From Microbispora hainanensis (GTDB lineage: Bacteria; Actinomycetota; Actinomycetes; Streptosporangiales; Streptosporangiaceae), in assembly GCF_006874475.1 (NCBI RefSeq), contig NZ_VIRM01000013.1, forward strand, positions 1 to 64,000: a DNA stretch of 64,000 nucleotides, read 5' to 3'. Positions 17,292-27,742 of this stretch are shown piece by piece. Under the pieces are notes generated by a model, which searched no databases, had not been told where the DNA came from, and was given only the letters and a program-made list of their open reading frames with translations. The translations under genes were made by a program, and so were the position numbers. Each line of letters starts with the position of its first letter. Positions within the stretch are counted from its first letter, which is position 1.

Positions 17292-17972
17292 TCAGCGCAT
17301 GAAGGGTTTGAAGATGGCACCCACCTTCGTGGCGGCACGGTCGGCGTCCCCGTCCGCGATCGCCTCGACCAGCTCGTGGTGGTGGCGGTGTGCCGCGGCC
17401 TCGTCCTCGATCTTCTCGTCGCGCATGTGGGCGGCGAAGATGTCGAGCATGCTGGAGTACAGCTTGACGTAGAGAGGGTTGTGCGTCGCCGCCACGATCG
17501 CTCGATGCAGGGCGAGGTCCGCGCTCGCTCGCAGGTCGGGGTCGTCGGCCGACCAGCTCGCTTCCCGCCGGTCGCACAGCTCGCGCAGCAGTTCGACGTC
17601 GGCATCCGTGCGGTTCATCGCGGCCAGGGACGCTGCGGCGCTGTCCAGGGCACGGCGTAGTTCCAGGTAGTGGCGACGGGTGCCGCCGCCGAGCTGACGT
17701 TCGAGAGTGCCTGTCAGCTCCGAACTGGAGATGACGAAGGTGCCGCGGCCCTGCTCACGGCGCAGCAGGCCTGCGTGCACCAGCGACTGCACCGCCTCGC
17801 GCACCGTGTTCCGGCCGATCCCGAACTCCGACACCAGTGCGGCCTCGGACGGTATCCGCTCACCGACCGGCCAGCGTCCGGAGGTCACCTCCTCGCGGAA
17901 GCGCTCGGCAGCCTGATCGATAAGGCCCACTCGACGGACGGGCTGTCGCGTGTCAGACTCTTCGTGGGTCAT
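17292..17972 (-). CDS. GntR-family regulator with FCD domain
   Basis: This encodes 226 residues. The winged helix (residues 15-80) contains GERIPSEAALVSEFGIGRNT and RREQGRGTFV. The FCD effector domain (about 90-220) has the Asp/His metal-ligand pattern seen in LALHRAIVAATHNPLYVKLY and HRHHHELVEAI. FCD regulators usually respond to small organic acids. It is divergent from an MFS transporter with only 42 bp between starts; repeated ATCCCA units (17972-17986) in the gap are candidate half-sites. It probably represses the transporter. Confidence 0.9.
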   Translation of the reverse strand: MTHEESDTRQPVRRVGLIDQAAERFREEVTSGRWPVGERIPSEAALVSEFGIGRNTVREAVQSLVHAGLLRREQGRGTFVISSSELTGTLERQLGGGTRRHYLELRRALDSAAASLAAMNRTDADVELLRELCDRREASWSADDPDLRASADLALHRAIVAATHNPLYVKLYSSMLDIFAAHMRDEKIEDEAAAHRHHHELVEAIADGDADRAATKVGAIFKPFMR

Positions 17973-18014
17973 CCCATAATCCCATCATCTGCTGACCTTA
18001 CACTGGAGTATAAC

Positions 18015-19277
18015 GTGACAGCGCTCTCCTCGTCGCTCGTTCCGTTACGCCGCGGGCGCCTGACCCTGTGGGCCTGGGTCGCCATCGCCCTCACGGCGGT
18101 CAACCTGCGAACGGCCGTGACCGGGTTCACTCCGCTCCTGGAAATCATCGGATCCGATCTCGGCTTCGGGGTGGCGCTGTCGGGCCTGCTCGGCACTGTG
18201 CCGGCGGCGTCCTTCGGCGTCTTCGGGTTTCTCGCCCCGGCGGTGACGAGGAAGTTCGGACTCGAGCGCACGGCCACTGTGGCGCTGGGCCTGACGGCTC
18301 TGTCGCTCCTGATGCGCGCCTTCTCGCCGGCGCCCTCGTTGCTGCTGCTTTCGACCGTGCTGGCGCTGGCCGGAATCGGAGCCGCGAACGTCGTGATCGT
18401 TCCGCTGGTCAAGGCCTGGTTCGCCGACCGAGTGGCGCTGGGAACCTCGCTTTACCTGATCCTCCTGCAGGCCGGCCAGTTCACCGCCCCGCTCCTCGCG
18501 GTCCCGATAGCGGAAGCGGCGACGTGGCGGCTCTCGGTGGGCGTCTGGGCGGGACCGGCCGCGGTGGCCGGTGTGGTCTGGCTCGTCCTGGCACTCAGGC
18601 TGCCCGCCGATCACCACGCGCCCGCGGCCGTGACGGCGGCCGATGCGCGACCGAGGATCAGCCGGTCATCGACGGCCTGGGGCCTGGTGATCCTCTTCGC
18701 GATGATGTCGCTGTCCAACTACGCGATCATCACCTGGGTCCCGGCCGTGCTCACCGACGCAGGAGGCAGCGCGGCCCTGGGCGGAACCATGGTCGCGCTC
18801 TACTCGGCGTGGGGCATGCTCGCGGCCTTGGTGGTTCCCCACCTGGCCACGCGCATGACGAACCCGTTCATCGTGGTCGTCGGGTGCGCGATCTTCCTGG
18901 TGGCGGGATACCTGGGCCTGCTCCTGTCCCCGCTCGGCGGCACGCTGGTATGGGTGTGCGCGCTGGGGATCGGGGTGAGCACCTTCCCGCTCTGCATGAC
19001 CCTCATCAACCGCCGGACCAGGAGCCCGCAGACGGCCTCCGCCGTGTCGGGCTTCGTCCAGGGCATCGGCTATGGACTGGCGTGCGTCGGCCCGATCGGG
19101 CTGGGCCTTCTGCGCGAGGCAACCGGATCGTGGTCGGTCCCGCTCCTGGTGCTCGCCGCGACCGCCGTCCCCGGGGCGATCGCCGGCTGGTTCGCCTGCC
19201 GTCCTCGCTTCGTGGAGGACGACGCGCCGCAGCCGGCGAAGCCCGACGCCGGCCAGCAGCCGCTCGAACGGGGTTAG
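18015..19277 (+). CDS. MFS transporter, CynX/NimT type
   Basis: The 420-residue protein has 12 hydrophobic helices. AVNLRTAVTGFTPLLEIIGS at the first helix and the LNRRTRSPQTASAVSGFVQG region before helix 10 are typical of the CynX/NimT branch (cyanate, 2-nitroimidazole and related small-anion exporters). The GTG at 18015 is the best start before the first helix; TATAAC lies directly before it, too close to act as its own -10. The divergent GntR/FCD gene is the likely regulator, which hints at an organic-acid or xenobiotic substrate. Confidence 0.87.
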   Translation: MTALSSSLVPLRRGRLTLWAWVAIALTAVNLRTAVTGFTPLLEIIGSDLGFGVALSGLLGTVPAASFGVFGFLAPAVTRKFGLERTATVALGLTALSLLMRAFSPAPSLLLLSTVLALAGIGAANVVIVPLVKAWFADRVALGTSLYLILLQAGQFTAPLLAVPIAEAATWRLSVGVWAGPAAVAGVVWLVLALRLPADHHAPAAVTAADARPRISRSSTAWGLVILFAMMSLSNYAIITWVPAVLTDAGGSAALGGTMVALYSAWGMLAALVVPHLATRMTNPFIVVVGCAIFLVAGYLGLLLSPLGGTLVWVCALGIGVSTFPLCMTLINRRTRSPQTASAVSGFVQGIGYGLACVGPIGLGLLREATGSWSVPLLVLAATAVPGAIAGWFACRPRFVEDDAPQPAKPDAGQQPLERG

Positions 19278-19301
19278 TCGCAGCGGCCGAGGGACGGCCG
19301 G

Positions 19302-19345
19302 CGTGGCCTGCGGTGCGGGGTGGGTGGTGCGCACCGCAGGCCACG
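19302..19345. terminator. bidirectional hairpin terminator
   Basis: CGTGGCCTGCGGTGCG (19302-19317) and CGCACCGCAGGCCACG (19330-19345) form a perfect 16-bp stem with a 12-nt loop, between the convergent MFS and secreted-hydrolase genes. There is no T-tract, as is usual in actinomycetes. Confidence 0.85.
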
Positions 19346-19353
19346 GGCGCGGG

Positions 19354-20868
<1,515 letters not shown>

Positions 20869-21188
20869 TTACTATCACTGCCGTAATAAAAAGTGTCAAG
20901 CAATGGCATTCGGTGGGCCGGCCGGCACGCGTATGGACCGATTACGCCGCTGGATCATCCGGCTCCGGGCGTGGGCCGGCCGGCCATCGGGAGGGCATGA
21001 CCGGCTCCTGCTCCGTGCCGGGAGGACGGACCGGTGCGGGCGACTCCGACGCAGGTCACGACGCCCGCCGGCCTGACGCATCAGTGGGGATCTCGCCGGC
21101 CGCGGGCCGGTCGGGAAGGCGCGCGCCGCGGCGGGCACGGAACGCGATCCGGCGGCCGGGCACGCCGTTCGAGCGCGTGAAAGTTTCT

Positions 21189-22220
21189 TCAGCCGCCCCC
21201 GCCGAAGCCGCCCCCGCCGAAGCCGTCCCCGCCGTCGGGGGCCGCGACCTCCGATGCCTCGAAGTGGGTGATCCATGACGCGGCGTCCGGCCAGTGCGGC
21301 GTCGCGACCTCGATGAGCCGCGCCTCGGCGAGCGAGCCCAGAGCGGAGTGGATCTCCAGCATGAGCTCCCTGGCCGCCTGGCGGGGCCACGGCGCCGGGA
21401 GGAGGTGCTCGGGGAGGTCCGGGTCGATGTCCGGGAACTTCCGCCAGGAGTCCATGACGGAGGTCCGGGCCACCAGGGCCCGGGTCGCGTCGACCTCCCC
21501 GTTGCGGACGGCCACCCGCAGGTCCGAATACCGCGCGAGGAAAGCCTCGTAGGCCGAGGCGAGGCCGGCCAGATCGTACGCGGCGGCAGGACCGTGCGGA
21601 CCCGCCTCCTCGGCGAACCGCGTGTTCATCACCGACCATCGAGCGCCGTCGACGTCGTCGAGGATGTCACGCAGCGCCTGACTGACCGGGCCTGGATCGG
21701 ATCCTGGCCGGATCCACACGCTGTCGTACAGCCGTGCGAAACCCAGCGTTCCCAGAGCCTTGCGGACCGCGTGCCGTGGAGCCTGCCCTGACTGCGCCTG
21801 CCCTGACTGCGCCTGCCCTGACTGCGCCTGCCCGGTCTGTGCCTGCCCTGATTGGGGGATCGAGAAGGAGACCGTCACCCAGTCGCCGGTCCACTGCCGC
21901 GGGCGAGCACCGAAGCTCAGGAACTGATCCATCCGGACGCGATGCCGGGCGATCGCCTGAGGAGTGAGGTGGTAGACGGGCGGCCGCCCGGATCCCCGTA
22001 CGGCGATCAATCCCCGCTTGGTCAGCCGGGACAGCGCGGCCCGCGCGCTGGGCTCGCTGATGCCGAACTCCCTGAGCATCGCGACCACCGCCATCGAGGG
22101 AAGGCTCGCGTCGTCGGAGTCGAGGTACTCACCGAGCAGGGTCGTCAGCAGGTGCTGCGGGTTGGGGCCGACCTGCGCCCGTGGGGCTCCGACGTCGCCG
22201 CGAGGTACGTGGTCACTCAC
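21189..22220 (-). CDS. PaaX-like transcriptional regulator with internal pentapeptide repeats
   Basis: The 343-residue protein has an N-terminal winged helix (FGISEPSARAALSRLTKRGL and VRGSGRPPVYHLTP) and the PaaX-type middle (WTGDWVTVSFSIP...RHAVRKALGTLGFARLYDSV) and C-terminal region (SWRKFPDIDPDLPEHLLPAP). PaaX members repress aromatic-acid catabolism and respond to CoA thioesters. Unusual here is a Q-A-Q-(S/T)-G repeat inserted after VSFSIPQ, coded by 15-bp tandem units, and a Gly/Phe tail (GFGGGGFGGGG). The GTG at 22220 is chosen as the first start ahead of the HTH. It is divergent from a sugar ABC importer 456 bp away and may control it. Confidence 0.82.
   Translation of the reverse strand: MSDHVPRGDVGAPRAQVGPNPQHLLTTLLGEYLDSDDASLPSMAVVAMLREFGISEPSARAALSRLTKRGLIAVRGSGRPPVYHLTPQAIARHRVRMDQFLSFGARPRQWTGDWVTVSFSIPQSGQAQTGQAQSGQAQSGQAQSGQAPRHAVRKALGTLGFARLYDSVWIRPGSDPGPVSQALRDILDDVDGARWSVMNTRFAEEAGPHGPAAAYDLAGLASAYEAFLARYSDLRVAVRNGEVDATRALVARTSVMDSWRKFPDIDPDLPEHLLPAPWPRQAARELMLEIHSALGSLAEARLIEVATPHWPDAASWITHFEASEVAAPDGGDGFGGGGFGGGG
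21781..21855. repeat. 15-bp coding minisatellite (5 units)
   Basis: Units are GCCTGCCCTGACTGC three times exactly (21781, 21796, 21811), then two diverged units (21826, 21841). On the minus strand they code the pentapeptide repeats of the PaaX-like regulator. Unit length is a multiple of three, so changes in copy number keep the frame. Confidence 0.9.
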
Positions 22221-22676
22221 GCCATCAGCTTGCCTCACGACGACGCCCCTGCCGCCGGATCGCCCTCCACGCGGGGACCAGGCCGCCGCGCGATCGCGTA
22301 CCCGCCGAGCCGCCGGTGCTCTGTGCCAGGGGCGAGCGCGCCCGAAAACATAAAGCAGCGGGGCCGATTGTTTCAGGAACATTGCCCCGAAAATCTTGAC
22401 GCTCCGGTTAACGGACGCCTATTGTCCTGGATCAACGATCCACATGACACTCCGAAAGTTTCATACTCAAGGGTGATGTCAGAGGGCTCAGCAACCGAAA
22501 GACCAGGTCGGCATGGCGGTGCCGAACCTGTCGGGCACGTGCGAACCGAAGCCTGAAGCGGCACGGCGCCGTCGCCGTCCTGCATGCGTAGGAGGTGTCC
22601 GGCGAGCGCAGCGCATTCTCCCGCTGCCGGGCCGCGCATCACATCCCTGACCATCAGCAAGCGAAAAGAGGTCGCC
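22221..22676. other. regulatory gap between PaaX-like gene and sugar importer
   Basis: This 456-bp divergent gap contains a candidate sigma-70-type promoter (see 22396-22425) and is less GC-rich around 22340-22480. No gene is supported. There is no clear CebR-like (TGGGAGCGCTCCCA) operator. Confidence 0.5.
22396..22425 (+). promoter_or_regulatory. candidate promoter for the sugar ABC operon
   Basis: TTGACG (22396-22401), an 18-bp spacer and TATTGT (22420-22425) resemble a housekeeping promoter in the gap before the binding-protein gene. The spacer holds TCCGGTTAACGGA around a GTTAAC centre, a possible operator. It would give a leader of about 245 nt. Confidence 0.4.
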
Positions 22677-23954
22677 GTGAAGCTCCGCAACGTCTCAGCG
22701 GTCGCGCTCGCCGCTACCGCGGCCCTCGGCATGGCAGCGTGCTCAGGCTCGTCGTCCGAGACTCCCTCCGGCGGCTCCGACGACAAGTCGTTCGAGTTCT
22801 GGTCGTTCACAGGGATCAACGCGAAGGGGTCCGCCGAGGAGTACAAAAAGATCAGGCCGGACGTCCAGATCAAGCTGACCGAGGTGGGGAACGCACAGGA
22901 GACGGCGCAGGCGCTCACCACCGCGCTCGCCGGGGGCAAAGTGCCCGACCTGGTGCTGATCCAGGGCGACGACCTGCCCAAGTTCGTCCAGCAGCCGCAG
23001 AACTTCGTCGACCTGCGCACGATGGGCGCCGACAAGATCAAGGGCGACTACCTCGACTGGGTGATCAGCCAGTCGACGACCAAGGACGGCGCGATCATCG
23101 GCATCCCGACCGACGTCGGCGGCATGGCCATCGCCTACCGGACCGACCTGTTCAAGAAGGCCGGGCTGCCGACGGACCGCGAGGAGGTCGGCAAGCTCTG
23201 GCCCACCTGGGACGCCTTCATCGAGACCGGCAAGAAGTACACGGCGGCCACCGGCAAGGCGTTCGTCGACAACGCCGGCGGGAGCATCTACTCGCAGGTG
23301 GTCAACCAGGGGGATCAGAAGTACTACGACCCCGCGGGCAGTCTGGTGTACGAACAGAGCCCCCAGGTCAAGACCGCCTTCGACCTGGCGCTCAAGGCCG
23401 TGGCCGCCGGGATCACCGCCAAGCAGAGCACGTTCACCGAGGGCTGGAGCGCCGCGATGAAGAGGGGGGACTTCGCCGCCATCGCCGCACCGGTCTGGAT
23501 GCTCGGCTCCATCCGCGACAACGCCCCCGACACCAAGGGCAATTGGGACATCGCCACGATCCCCGGCGGCTCGGGCAACTGGGGCGGCAGCTTCCTCGCC
23601 ATCCCCAAGGGCGCCAAGAACCCGAAGGCCGCCTGGGACTACATCGCCGCCACGCAGTCGCCGCAGGGCCAGCTCGACCACTTCGCTCAGGCCAGGTCAC
23701 TGCCCTCGACCCCGTCGGTCTACCAGGACCCGAAGCTCACCTCGGTCAAGGACCCGTTCTTCTCCGGCGCGCCCATCGGCACGATCTACACCAACTCGCT
23801 GCTCGGCCTCAAGCCGTTCCTCATCGGTCCGGACAGCACCACGATCGGCATCGAGTTCACGAACGCCATCGCCAACGTCGAGCAGGGCAAGGGTGATCCC
23901 GCGAAGGCGTGGGACGCGGCGGTGACCAATATCAAGACCGCGATCGGCGGCTAG
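22677..23954 (+). CDS. sugar ABC transporter substrate-binding lipoprotein
   Basis: The 425-residue lipoprotein has a lipobox LGMAAC near residue 20, then a Ser/Gly linker and a family-1 extracellular solute-binding fold (FEFWSF, GGKVPDLVLIQGDDLPKFVQ, GIPTDVGGMAIAYRTDLFKK, KAVAAGITAKQSTFTEGW). CebE/MsmE-like proteins of this kind bind oligosaccharides. The GTG at 22677 has AAAGAGG upstream. It is first in a three-gene operon with two permeases and no ATPase, so a shared MsiK-type ATPase encoded elsewhere is probably used. Ligand not predictable. Confidence 0.92.
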   Translation: MKLRNVSAVALAATAALGMAACSGSSSETPSGGSDDKSFEFWSFTGINAKGSAEEYKKIRPDVQIKLTEVGNAQETAQALTTALAGGKVPDLVLIQGDDLPKFVQQPQNFVDLRTMGADKIKGDYLDWVISQSTTKDGAIIGIPTDVGGMAIAYRTDLFKKAGLPTDREEVGKLWPTWDAFIETGKKYTAATGKAFVDNAGGSIYSQVVNQGDQKYYDPAGSLVYEQSPQVKTAFDLALKAVAAGITAKQSTFTEGWSAAMKRGDFAAIAAPVWMLGSIRDNAPDTKGNWDIATIPGGSGNWGGSFLAIPKGAKNPKAAWDYIAATQSPQGQLDHFAQARSLPSTPSVYQDPKLTSVKDPFFSGAPIGTIYTNSLLGLKPFLIGPDSTTIGIEFTNAIANVEQGKGDPAKAWDAAVTNIKTAIGG

Positions 23955-24040
23955 GGAGACCACGACCCCGGACCTTTCGCGTACGCCGCCGGCTCGGGCC
24001 GTCCCCACGCCCGCGCCGGCGGCGAGGAAGTGAGCAGACC

Positions 24041-24997
24041 GTGACGACGAGCATCAGCGCCACCAAGGCGGGCCTGCCCCCGGCCCCGCCGGCGGAGACG
24101 GCGCGGCGTCGTTTCACCGAGATCGTCGCCCCCTACGCCTACATCGCCCCGTTCTTCGTGCTCTTCGCGGTGTTCGGCCTCATCCCGCTGCTGTTCACCT
24201 TCTACGTGGCGCTGTTCGACTGGAACCCGATCGGCGAGCACGTGTTCGTCGGCCTGGACAACTTCAGCCGGCTGGTCGGGGACGTGCGGTTCTGGAACGC
24301 GGCGCGCAACACCGTGAGCATCTGGCTGCTGTCCACAGTGCCGCAGTTGCTGGTCGCGCTGGTGCTCGCGCATCTGCTCAACCACGTGCGGCTGCGCCTC
24401 GCTCTGTTCTTCCGCATGACGATGCTCGTGCCGTACATCACCTCGGTGGCCGCCACCGCCATCGTGTTCGCCCAGATGTTCGACCGTGACTACGGGTTGC
24501 TGAACTGGCTGCTCGGTTTGGTGGGTTTCGAGCACATCGACTTCACCCAGTCGGTGGCGGGGAGCCATGTGCTGATCGCGGTCATGGTGACCTGGCGGTG
24601 GTTCGGCTACACGACGCTCCTCTACCTGGCTTCCCTGCAGGCCGTTCCCCGGGCGATCTACGAGGCGGCCGCTGTTGACGGGGCCGGAAATGTGCGGCAG
24701 TTCCTGCACATCTCCCTCCCCGCGTTACGCCCGGTCATCGTGTTCACGATCGTGACCTCGACGATCGGCGGGCTGCAGATCTTCACCGAGGCCCTGCTCT
24801 TGAACCGCGGCGCGGCCAACACCTGCGGGCCGATCCGTCAGTGCCAGACGCTCACGCTCTTCCTGTTCGAGCAGGGGTTCATCCAGTTCAAGTTCGGTTA
24901 CGCCGCGGCGATCGGCGTGGCGCTGTTCGTGATGGTCGTCGCGCTCGCCGGTCTCAACTACTTCCTGTCCACCCGGATCCGCCCGGTCAAGGGCTGA
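24041..24997 (+). CDS. sugar ABC transporter permease (MalF-like)
   Basis: The 318-residue protein has six membrane helices and the EAA loop YEAAAVDGAGNVRQFLHISL (near residue 210) that contacts the ATPase. FVGLDNFSRLVGDVRFWNAA is typical of MalF/CebF-type permeases. The GTG at 24041 follows GGCGAGGAAGTGAGC. It follows the binding protein by 86 bp and precedes the second permease by 10 bp. Confidence 0.92.
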   Translation: MTTSISATKAGLPPAPPAETARRRFTEIVAPYAYIAPFFVLFAVFGLIPLLFTFYVALFDWNPIGEHVFVGLDNFSRLVGDVRFWNAARNTVSIWLLSTVPQLLVALVLAHLLNHVRLRLALFFRMTMLVPYITSVAATAIVFAQMFDRDYGLLNWLLGLVGFEHIDFTQSVAGSHVLIAVMVTWRWFGYTTLLYLASLQAVPRAIYEAAAVDGAGNVRQFLHISLPALRPVIVFTIVTSTIGGLQIFTEALLLNRGAANTCGPIRQCQTLTLFLFEQGFIQFKFGYAAAIGVALFVMVVALAGLNYFLSTRIRPVKG

Positions 24998-25007
24998 GGG
25001 GGCGATC

Positions 25008-25850
25008 ATGCGCACGACGAGGCCACGCTCCGGTGACCGTGTCCGATGGTGGGTCTACGCGCTGCTGGCGCTCGCCGCCTTCGCCTGCCTGTTCCCCCTG
25101 TACTGGATGTTCATCGTCGCCACCACCGACACCGCGACGGCGATCAAGCTGCCGCCCGAGATCGTGCCGGGCGGCAACTTCTTCCACCTCGCCGGCCTGG
25201 TGTTCTCGACCGTGCCGTTCGTCCGGTCGATCGTCAACAGCCTGATCGTGGCCGGGTCGATCGGCGTGGGCCAGGCGGTGCTGTGCGCGCTGGCAGGCTT
25301 CGCGTTCGCCAAGATGCGCTTCCGCGGCCGCAACGCGCTGTTCCTGTTCGTCGTCCTGACGATGACCGTGCCGACCCAGCTCGCCATCGTCCCCCAGTAC
25401 ATGATCATCTCGTCGCTCGGCTGGGTGGACACGCTCCAGGCGCTGATCGTCCCCGGGCTTGCCAACGCCTTCGGCATCTTCTGGATGCGCCAGCACATCG
25501 CGTCCGCGATCAGTGACGAGATCCTTCAGGCGGCCCGCATCGACGGGGCTTCGACCTGGCAGATCTTCTGGCGCGTCGCGTTTCCGCTGGTGCGTCCCGC
25601 CGCCTTCGTGCTCGGTCTGCTGGGCTTCGTCACCGCGTGGAACGACTTCCTGTGGCCGTTCGTGGTGCTGAAGTCGCCGGAGATGTACACCGTCCAGATC
25701 GCGATCAAGGCGTTGCAGAACAGCTTCAACATCGACCTCGGCCTCGCCATGTCCGGCTCCTTCCTCGCCACCCTCCCGCTGCTCGTCCTGTTCGTCTTCG
25801 TCGGGCGGCGCATGGTGGCCGGGATCATGAACGGTGCCTTCAAGGGCTGA
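25008..25850 (+). CDS. sugar ABC transporter permease (MalG-like)
   Basis: The 280-residue protein has six membrane helices, the MalG-type FPLYWMFIVATTD opening, and the EAA loop LQAARIDGASTWQIFWRVAF near residue 175. The end GRRMVAGIMNGAFKG is typical of the family C-terminus. It forms the permease heterodimer with the previous gene. A hairpin terminator follows 18 bp downstream, closing the operon without an ATPase gene. Confidence 0.92.
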   Translation: MRTTRPRSGDRVRWWVYALLALAAFACLFPLYWMFIVATTDTATAIKLPPEIVPGGNFFHLAGLVFSTVPFVRSIVNSLIVAGSIGVGQAVLCALAGFAFAKMRFRGRNALFLFVVLTMTVPTQLAIVPQYMIISSLGWVDTLQALIVPGLANAFGIFWMRQHIASAISDEILQAARIDGASTWQIFWRVAFPLVRPAAFVLGLLGFVTAWNDFLWPFVVLKSPEMYTVQIAIKALQNSFNIDLGLAMSGSFLATLPLLVLFVFVGRRMVAGIMNGAFKG

Positions 25851-25868
25851 GGCCGCCGGCCCCCTGTA

Positions 25869-25900
25869 GCCGGCCGCCTCGGCTCAGCGCGGCGGCCGGC
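25869..25900. terminator. hairpin terminator
   Basis: GCCGGCCGCC (25869-25878) and GGCGGCCGGC (25891-25900) form a perfect 10-bp stem with a 12-nt loop between the convergent permease and secreted-protein genes. Confidence 0.8.
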
Positions 25901-25910
25901 CCGTTCAGAG

Positions 25911-26342
25911 TCAGGTCTGGATCTGCTTCTCGTTCCAGGTGTAGTAGATGTAGGTGCTGCCGGGCCCGGTCATCGTGCCGTAGACCTGCCAGAAGCTGTT
26001 GGGGTCGAGGGAGTAGCGGAAGACCTTGTCTCCGGGCCGGTCGTCCACGAACACGGTCTGTGTCCCGTTGTTCCAGATCCGTACCTCGATGGTGAACGTC
26101 TCGGTGTCCGGGATGTCGAGGCAGACCTCATACGTGTACGCCAGCGGACCGCCGATGTTGTAGCTGCGACCGTCCACCGCCGGCCGCTGGACATTGGTGG
26201 GGACGTAGCTGGTCAGAGTCCGTGTGTATCCGCCCGTGGAGCAGTCGACCGCGGGGGTGGCCGCGGACGCGGGACCGATGCCGGTGAGCGTGGCGCCGAG
26301 GACGCCGGTGGCGACGGCGAGAACGGAGATGGTGCGCTTCAT
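25911..26342 (-). CDS. small secreted protein of unknown function
   Basis: The 143-residue precursor has a clear Sec signal peptide (MKRT, hydrophobic core, GPASAA) ending near residue 28. The mature part is about 115 residues, beta-rich and aromatic, with two cysteines (VDCSTGGY near 33 and YEVCLDIPD near 75) that may form a disulphide. No family recognised. ATG 26342 has GGAGAGGC directly upstream. It resembles in style the secreted protein at 42.0-42.5 kb but not in sequence. Confidence 0.75.
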   Translation of the reverse strand: MKRTISVLAVATGVLGATLTGIGPASAATPAVDCSTGGYTRTLTSYVPTNVQRPAVDGRSYNIGGPLAYTYEVCLDIPDTETFTIEVRIWNNGTQTVFVDDRPGDKVFRYSLDPNSFWQVYGTMTGPGSTYIYYTWNEKQIQT

Positions 26343-26774
26343 GCCTCTCCTCATCCGTGCGGGACCCTTCGTCAAATAGTTGAAGGATGAACTGATTCTG
26401 GCGTGGTCGCCTTATCCCGACAAGTCCGGACAAGAATCCCTGAAAATTTCAGTCAAGCGGGTCGCGTCCAACTGCTGGACCCGGCCGCACTGGAAAAATC
26501 GGTTCATATCAGAGCCCGCGATGGGACGGATTCACAGCACCATCCCGGCTTGGGACAGGTCCGTAGAAGCGCCGCATCGCCGTCATGCCGGGCCACTGTC
26601 CGATGAGGATCGGGTGTTCCTCATTGCCGTTATCAACGCCGGAACCGCGTCGCCATTGCGCATCCGGCCAATGCGGCGAGCCGGACCGATTGTGCCTTTT
26701 TGTGCGGCCCTTCAAGGGTCGGGCCGCCCCCACCTCTTCATCCGCCCCGTACATCCCGGAGCCGCGCGTACGGC
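26343..26774. other. gene-free stretch
   Basis: I see no gene in these 432 bp. It holds an AT-richer promoter-like zone next to the secreted-protein gene (26370-26480) and an inverted repeat GCGGCCC (26704-26710)/GGGCCGC (26721-26727), a possible terminator for the MerR gene at 26775, although without a T-tract. Confidence 0.5.
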
Positions 26775-27701
26775 TCAGCCGTGGGCGCGCATGGCGGCGA
26801 CCAGCCAGGTGAAGGCGGGTACGGCCGGCGGAGCGGGCGCACGGCCGTTGAGCACGGCCATCAGCTCCCAGTAGCGCTCCACCCGGGCGTCGGCGACGGT
26901 CTCGAGCCAGCGGCGCAGCTCGTCGCGTTCGGCGGCCGGCACGCCGGGCTTGATGATCCGGTCGAGAACCGCGCGGCCTTCGGCCGAGTCCGGCGCGATG
27001 GACTCGGCCGTCGCCCGGCCGGCGTGCCGCAGGGCCAGGGCACGGAGTTCGTAGCCGTGGCGCGACGCCACGGGTGAGGCGCCGGCCAGGGCGATCCGCC
27101 GGAGCCGTTGCCGGAAGTCCTCGTCGGCGACCAGGTCGGTCAGCTCGATCCAGGCGTCCACCTGGTCCGGCGCCGGATCGTCCGGCAGCTCGTCGGGCAG
27201 CTCCCGCATCCACTCCGCGACCACCTCGGCGTCGCCGTCCAGCGCGATCCCCGAGAACGTGTTCTCGACGAACTCGTCGATGACCTGCTGCCGCTGGGCG
27301 GCGGACAGATGGGCGAGCTTGTGCGTCATCGTCGTCTCCTCGGTTGTGCCGCCGCGCTTGGCGATCGTGCGGAGCACGGCGCGGCGAAGCTTCAGAGCCC
27401 TGATCTCCGCGTCCAGCGCCTGGGCGTGCACCTCGGCGACCTCGGCCACCGTCGCCTGCCGCGCCAGGATGCGCCGTACGGCCTCCAGCCCGATGCCGAG
27501 TTCGCGCAGGGCCCGGACCAGGTCGAACCGGGCCACTGCGGCGGCGTCGTAGAGGCGGTATCCACCGGCCGAGCGGCCGGTGGGTGCGATCAGGCCGCTG
27601 TCGGACCAGAAGCGGATGGTGTGCACCGAAAGACCGGTACGCCGAGCGATCTGGCCTACGGTGTACAGCTCTGTTCCGTCAGTCACACGACGAGCCTGCA
27701 C
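26775..27701 (-). CDS. MerR-family transcriptional regulator
   Basis: The 308-residue protein has an N-terminal MerR winged helix (YTVGQIARRTGLSVHTIRFW then GGYRLYDAAAVARFDLVRAL), the dimerisation helix to about residue 110, and a long helical C-terminal domain (HLSAAQRQQVIDEFVENTF and onwards) found in actinomycete MerR proteins of unknown ligand. The start may be the GTG at 27701 or the GTG five codons later. The adjacent alpha/beta hydrolase lies upstream on the same strand 41 bp away, so the two are probably one operon. Confidence 0.88.
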   Translation of the reverse strand: MQARRVTDGTELYTVGQIARRTGLSVHTIRFWSDSGLIAPTGRSAGGYRLYDAAAVARFDLVRALRELGIGLEAVRRILARQATVAEVAEVHAQALDAEIRALKLRRAVLRTIAKRGGTTEETTMTHKLAHLSAAQRQQVIDEFVENTFSGIALDGDAEVVAEWMRELPDELPDDPAPDQVDAWIELTDLVADEDFRQRLRRIALAGASPVASRHGYELRALALRHAGRATAESIAPDSAEGRAVLDRIIKPGVPAAERDELRRWLETVADARVERYWELMAVLNGRAPAPPAVPAFTWLVAAMRAHG

Positions 27702-27742
27702 CTTCGAGCGGCTCGAGACTCAAGCCGGACGACGTACGCGGC

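Noticed and set aside
20896-21639. A 247-codon minus-strand open frame overlapping the PaaX-like gene
   Set aside because: It is in another frame of a gene with clear winged-helix and PaaX segments, and its unique part is Arg/Ser/Pro noise.
21781-21855. CRISPR array or plasmid iterons
   Set aside because: Contiguous 15-bp units lie inside a coding region and keep its frame; no spacers and no rep gene.
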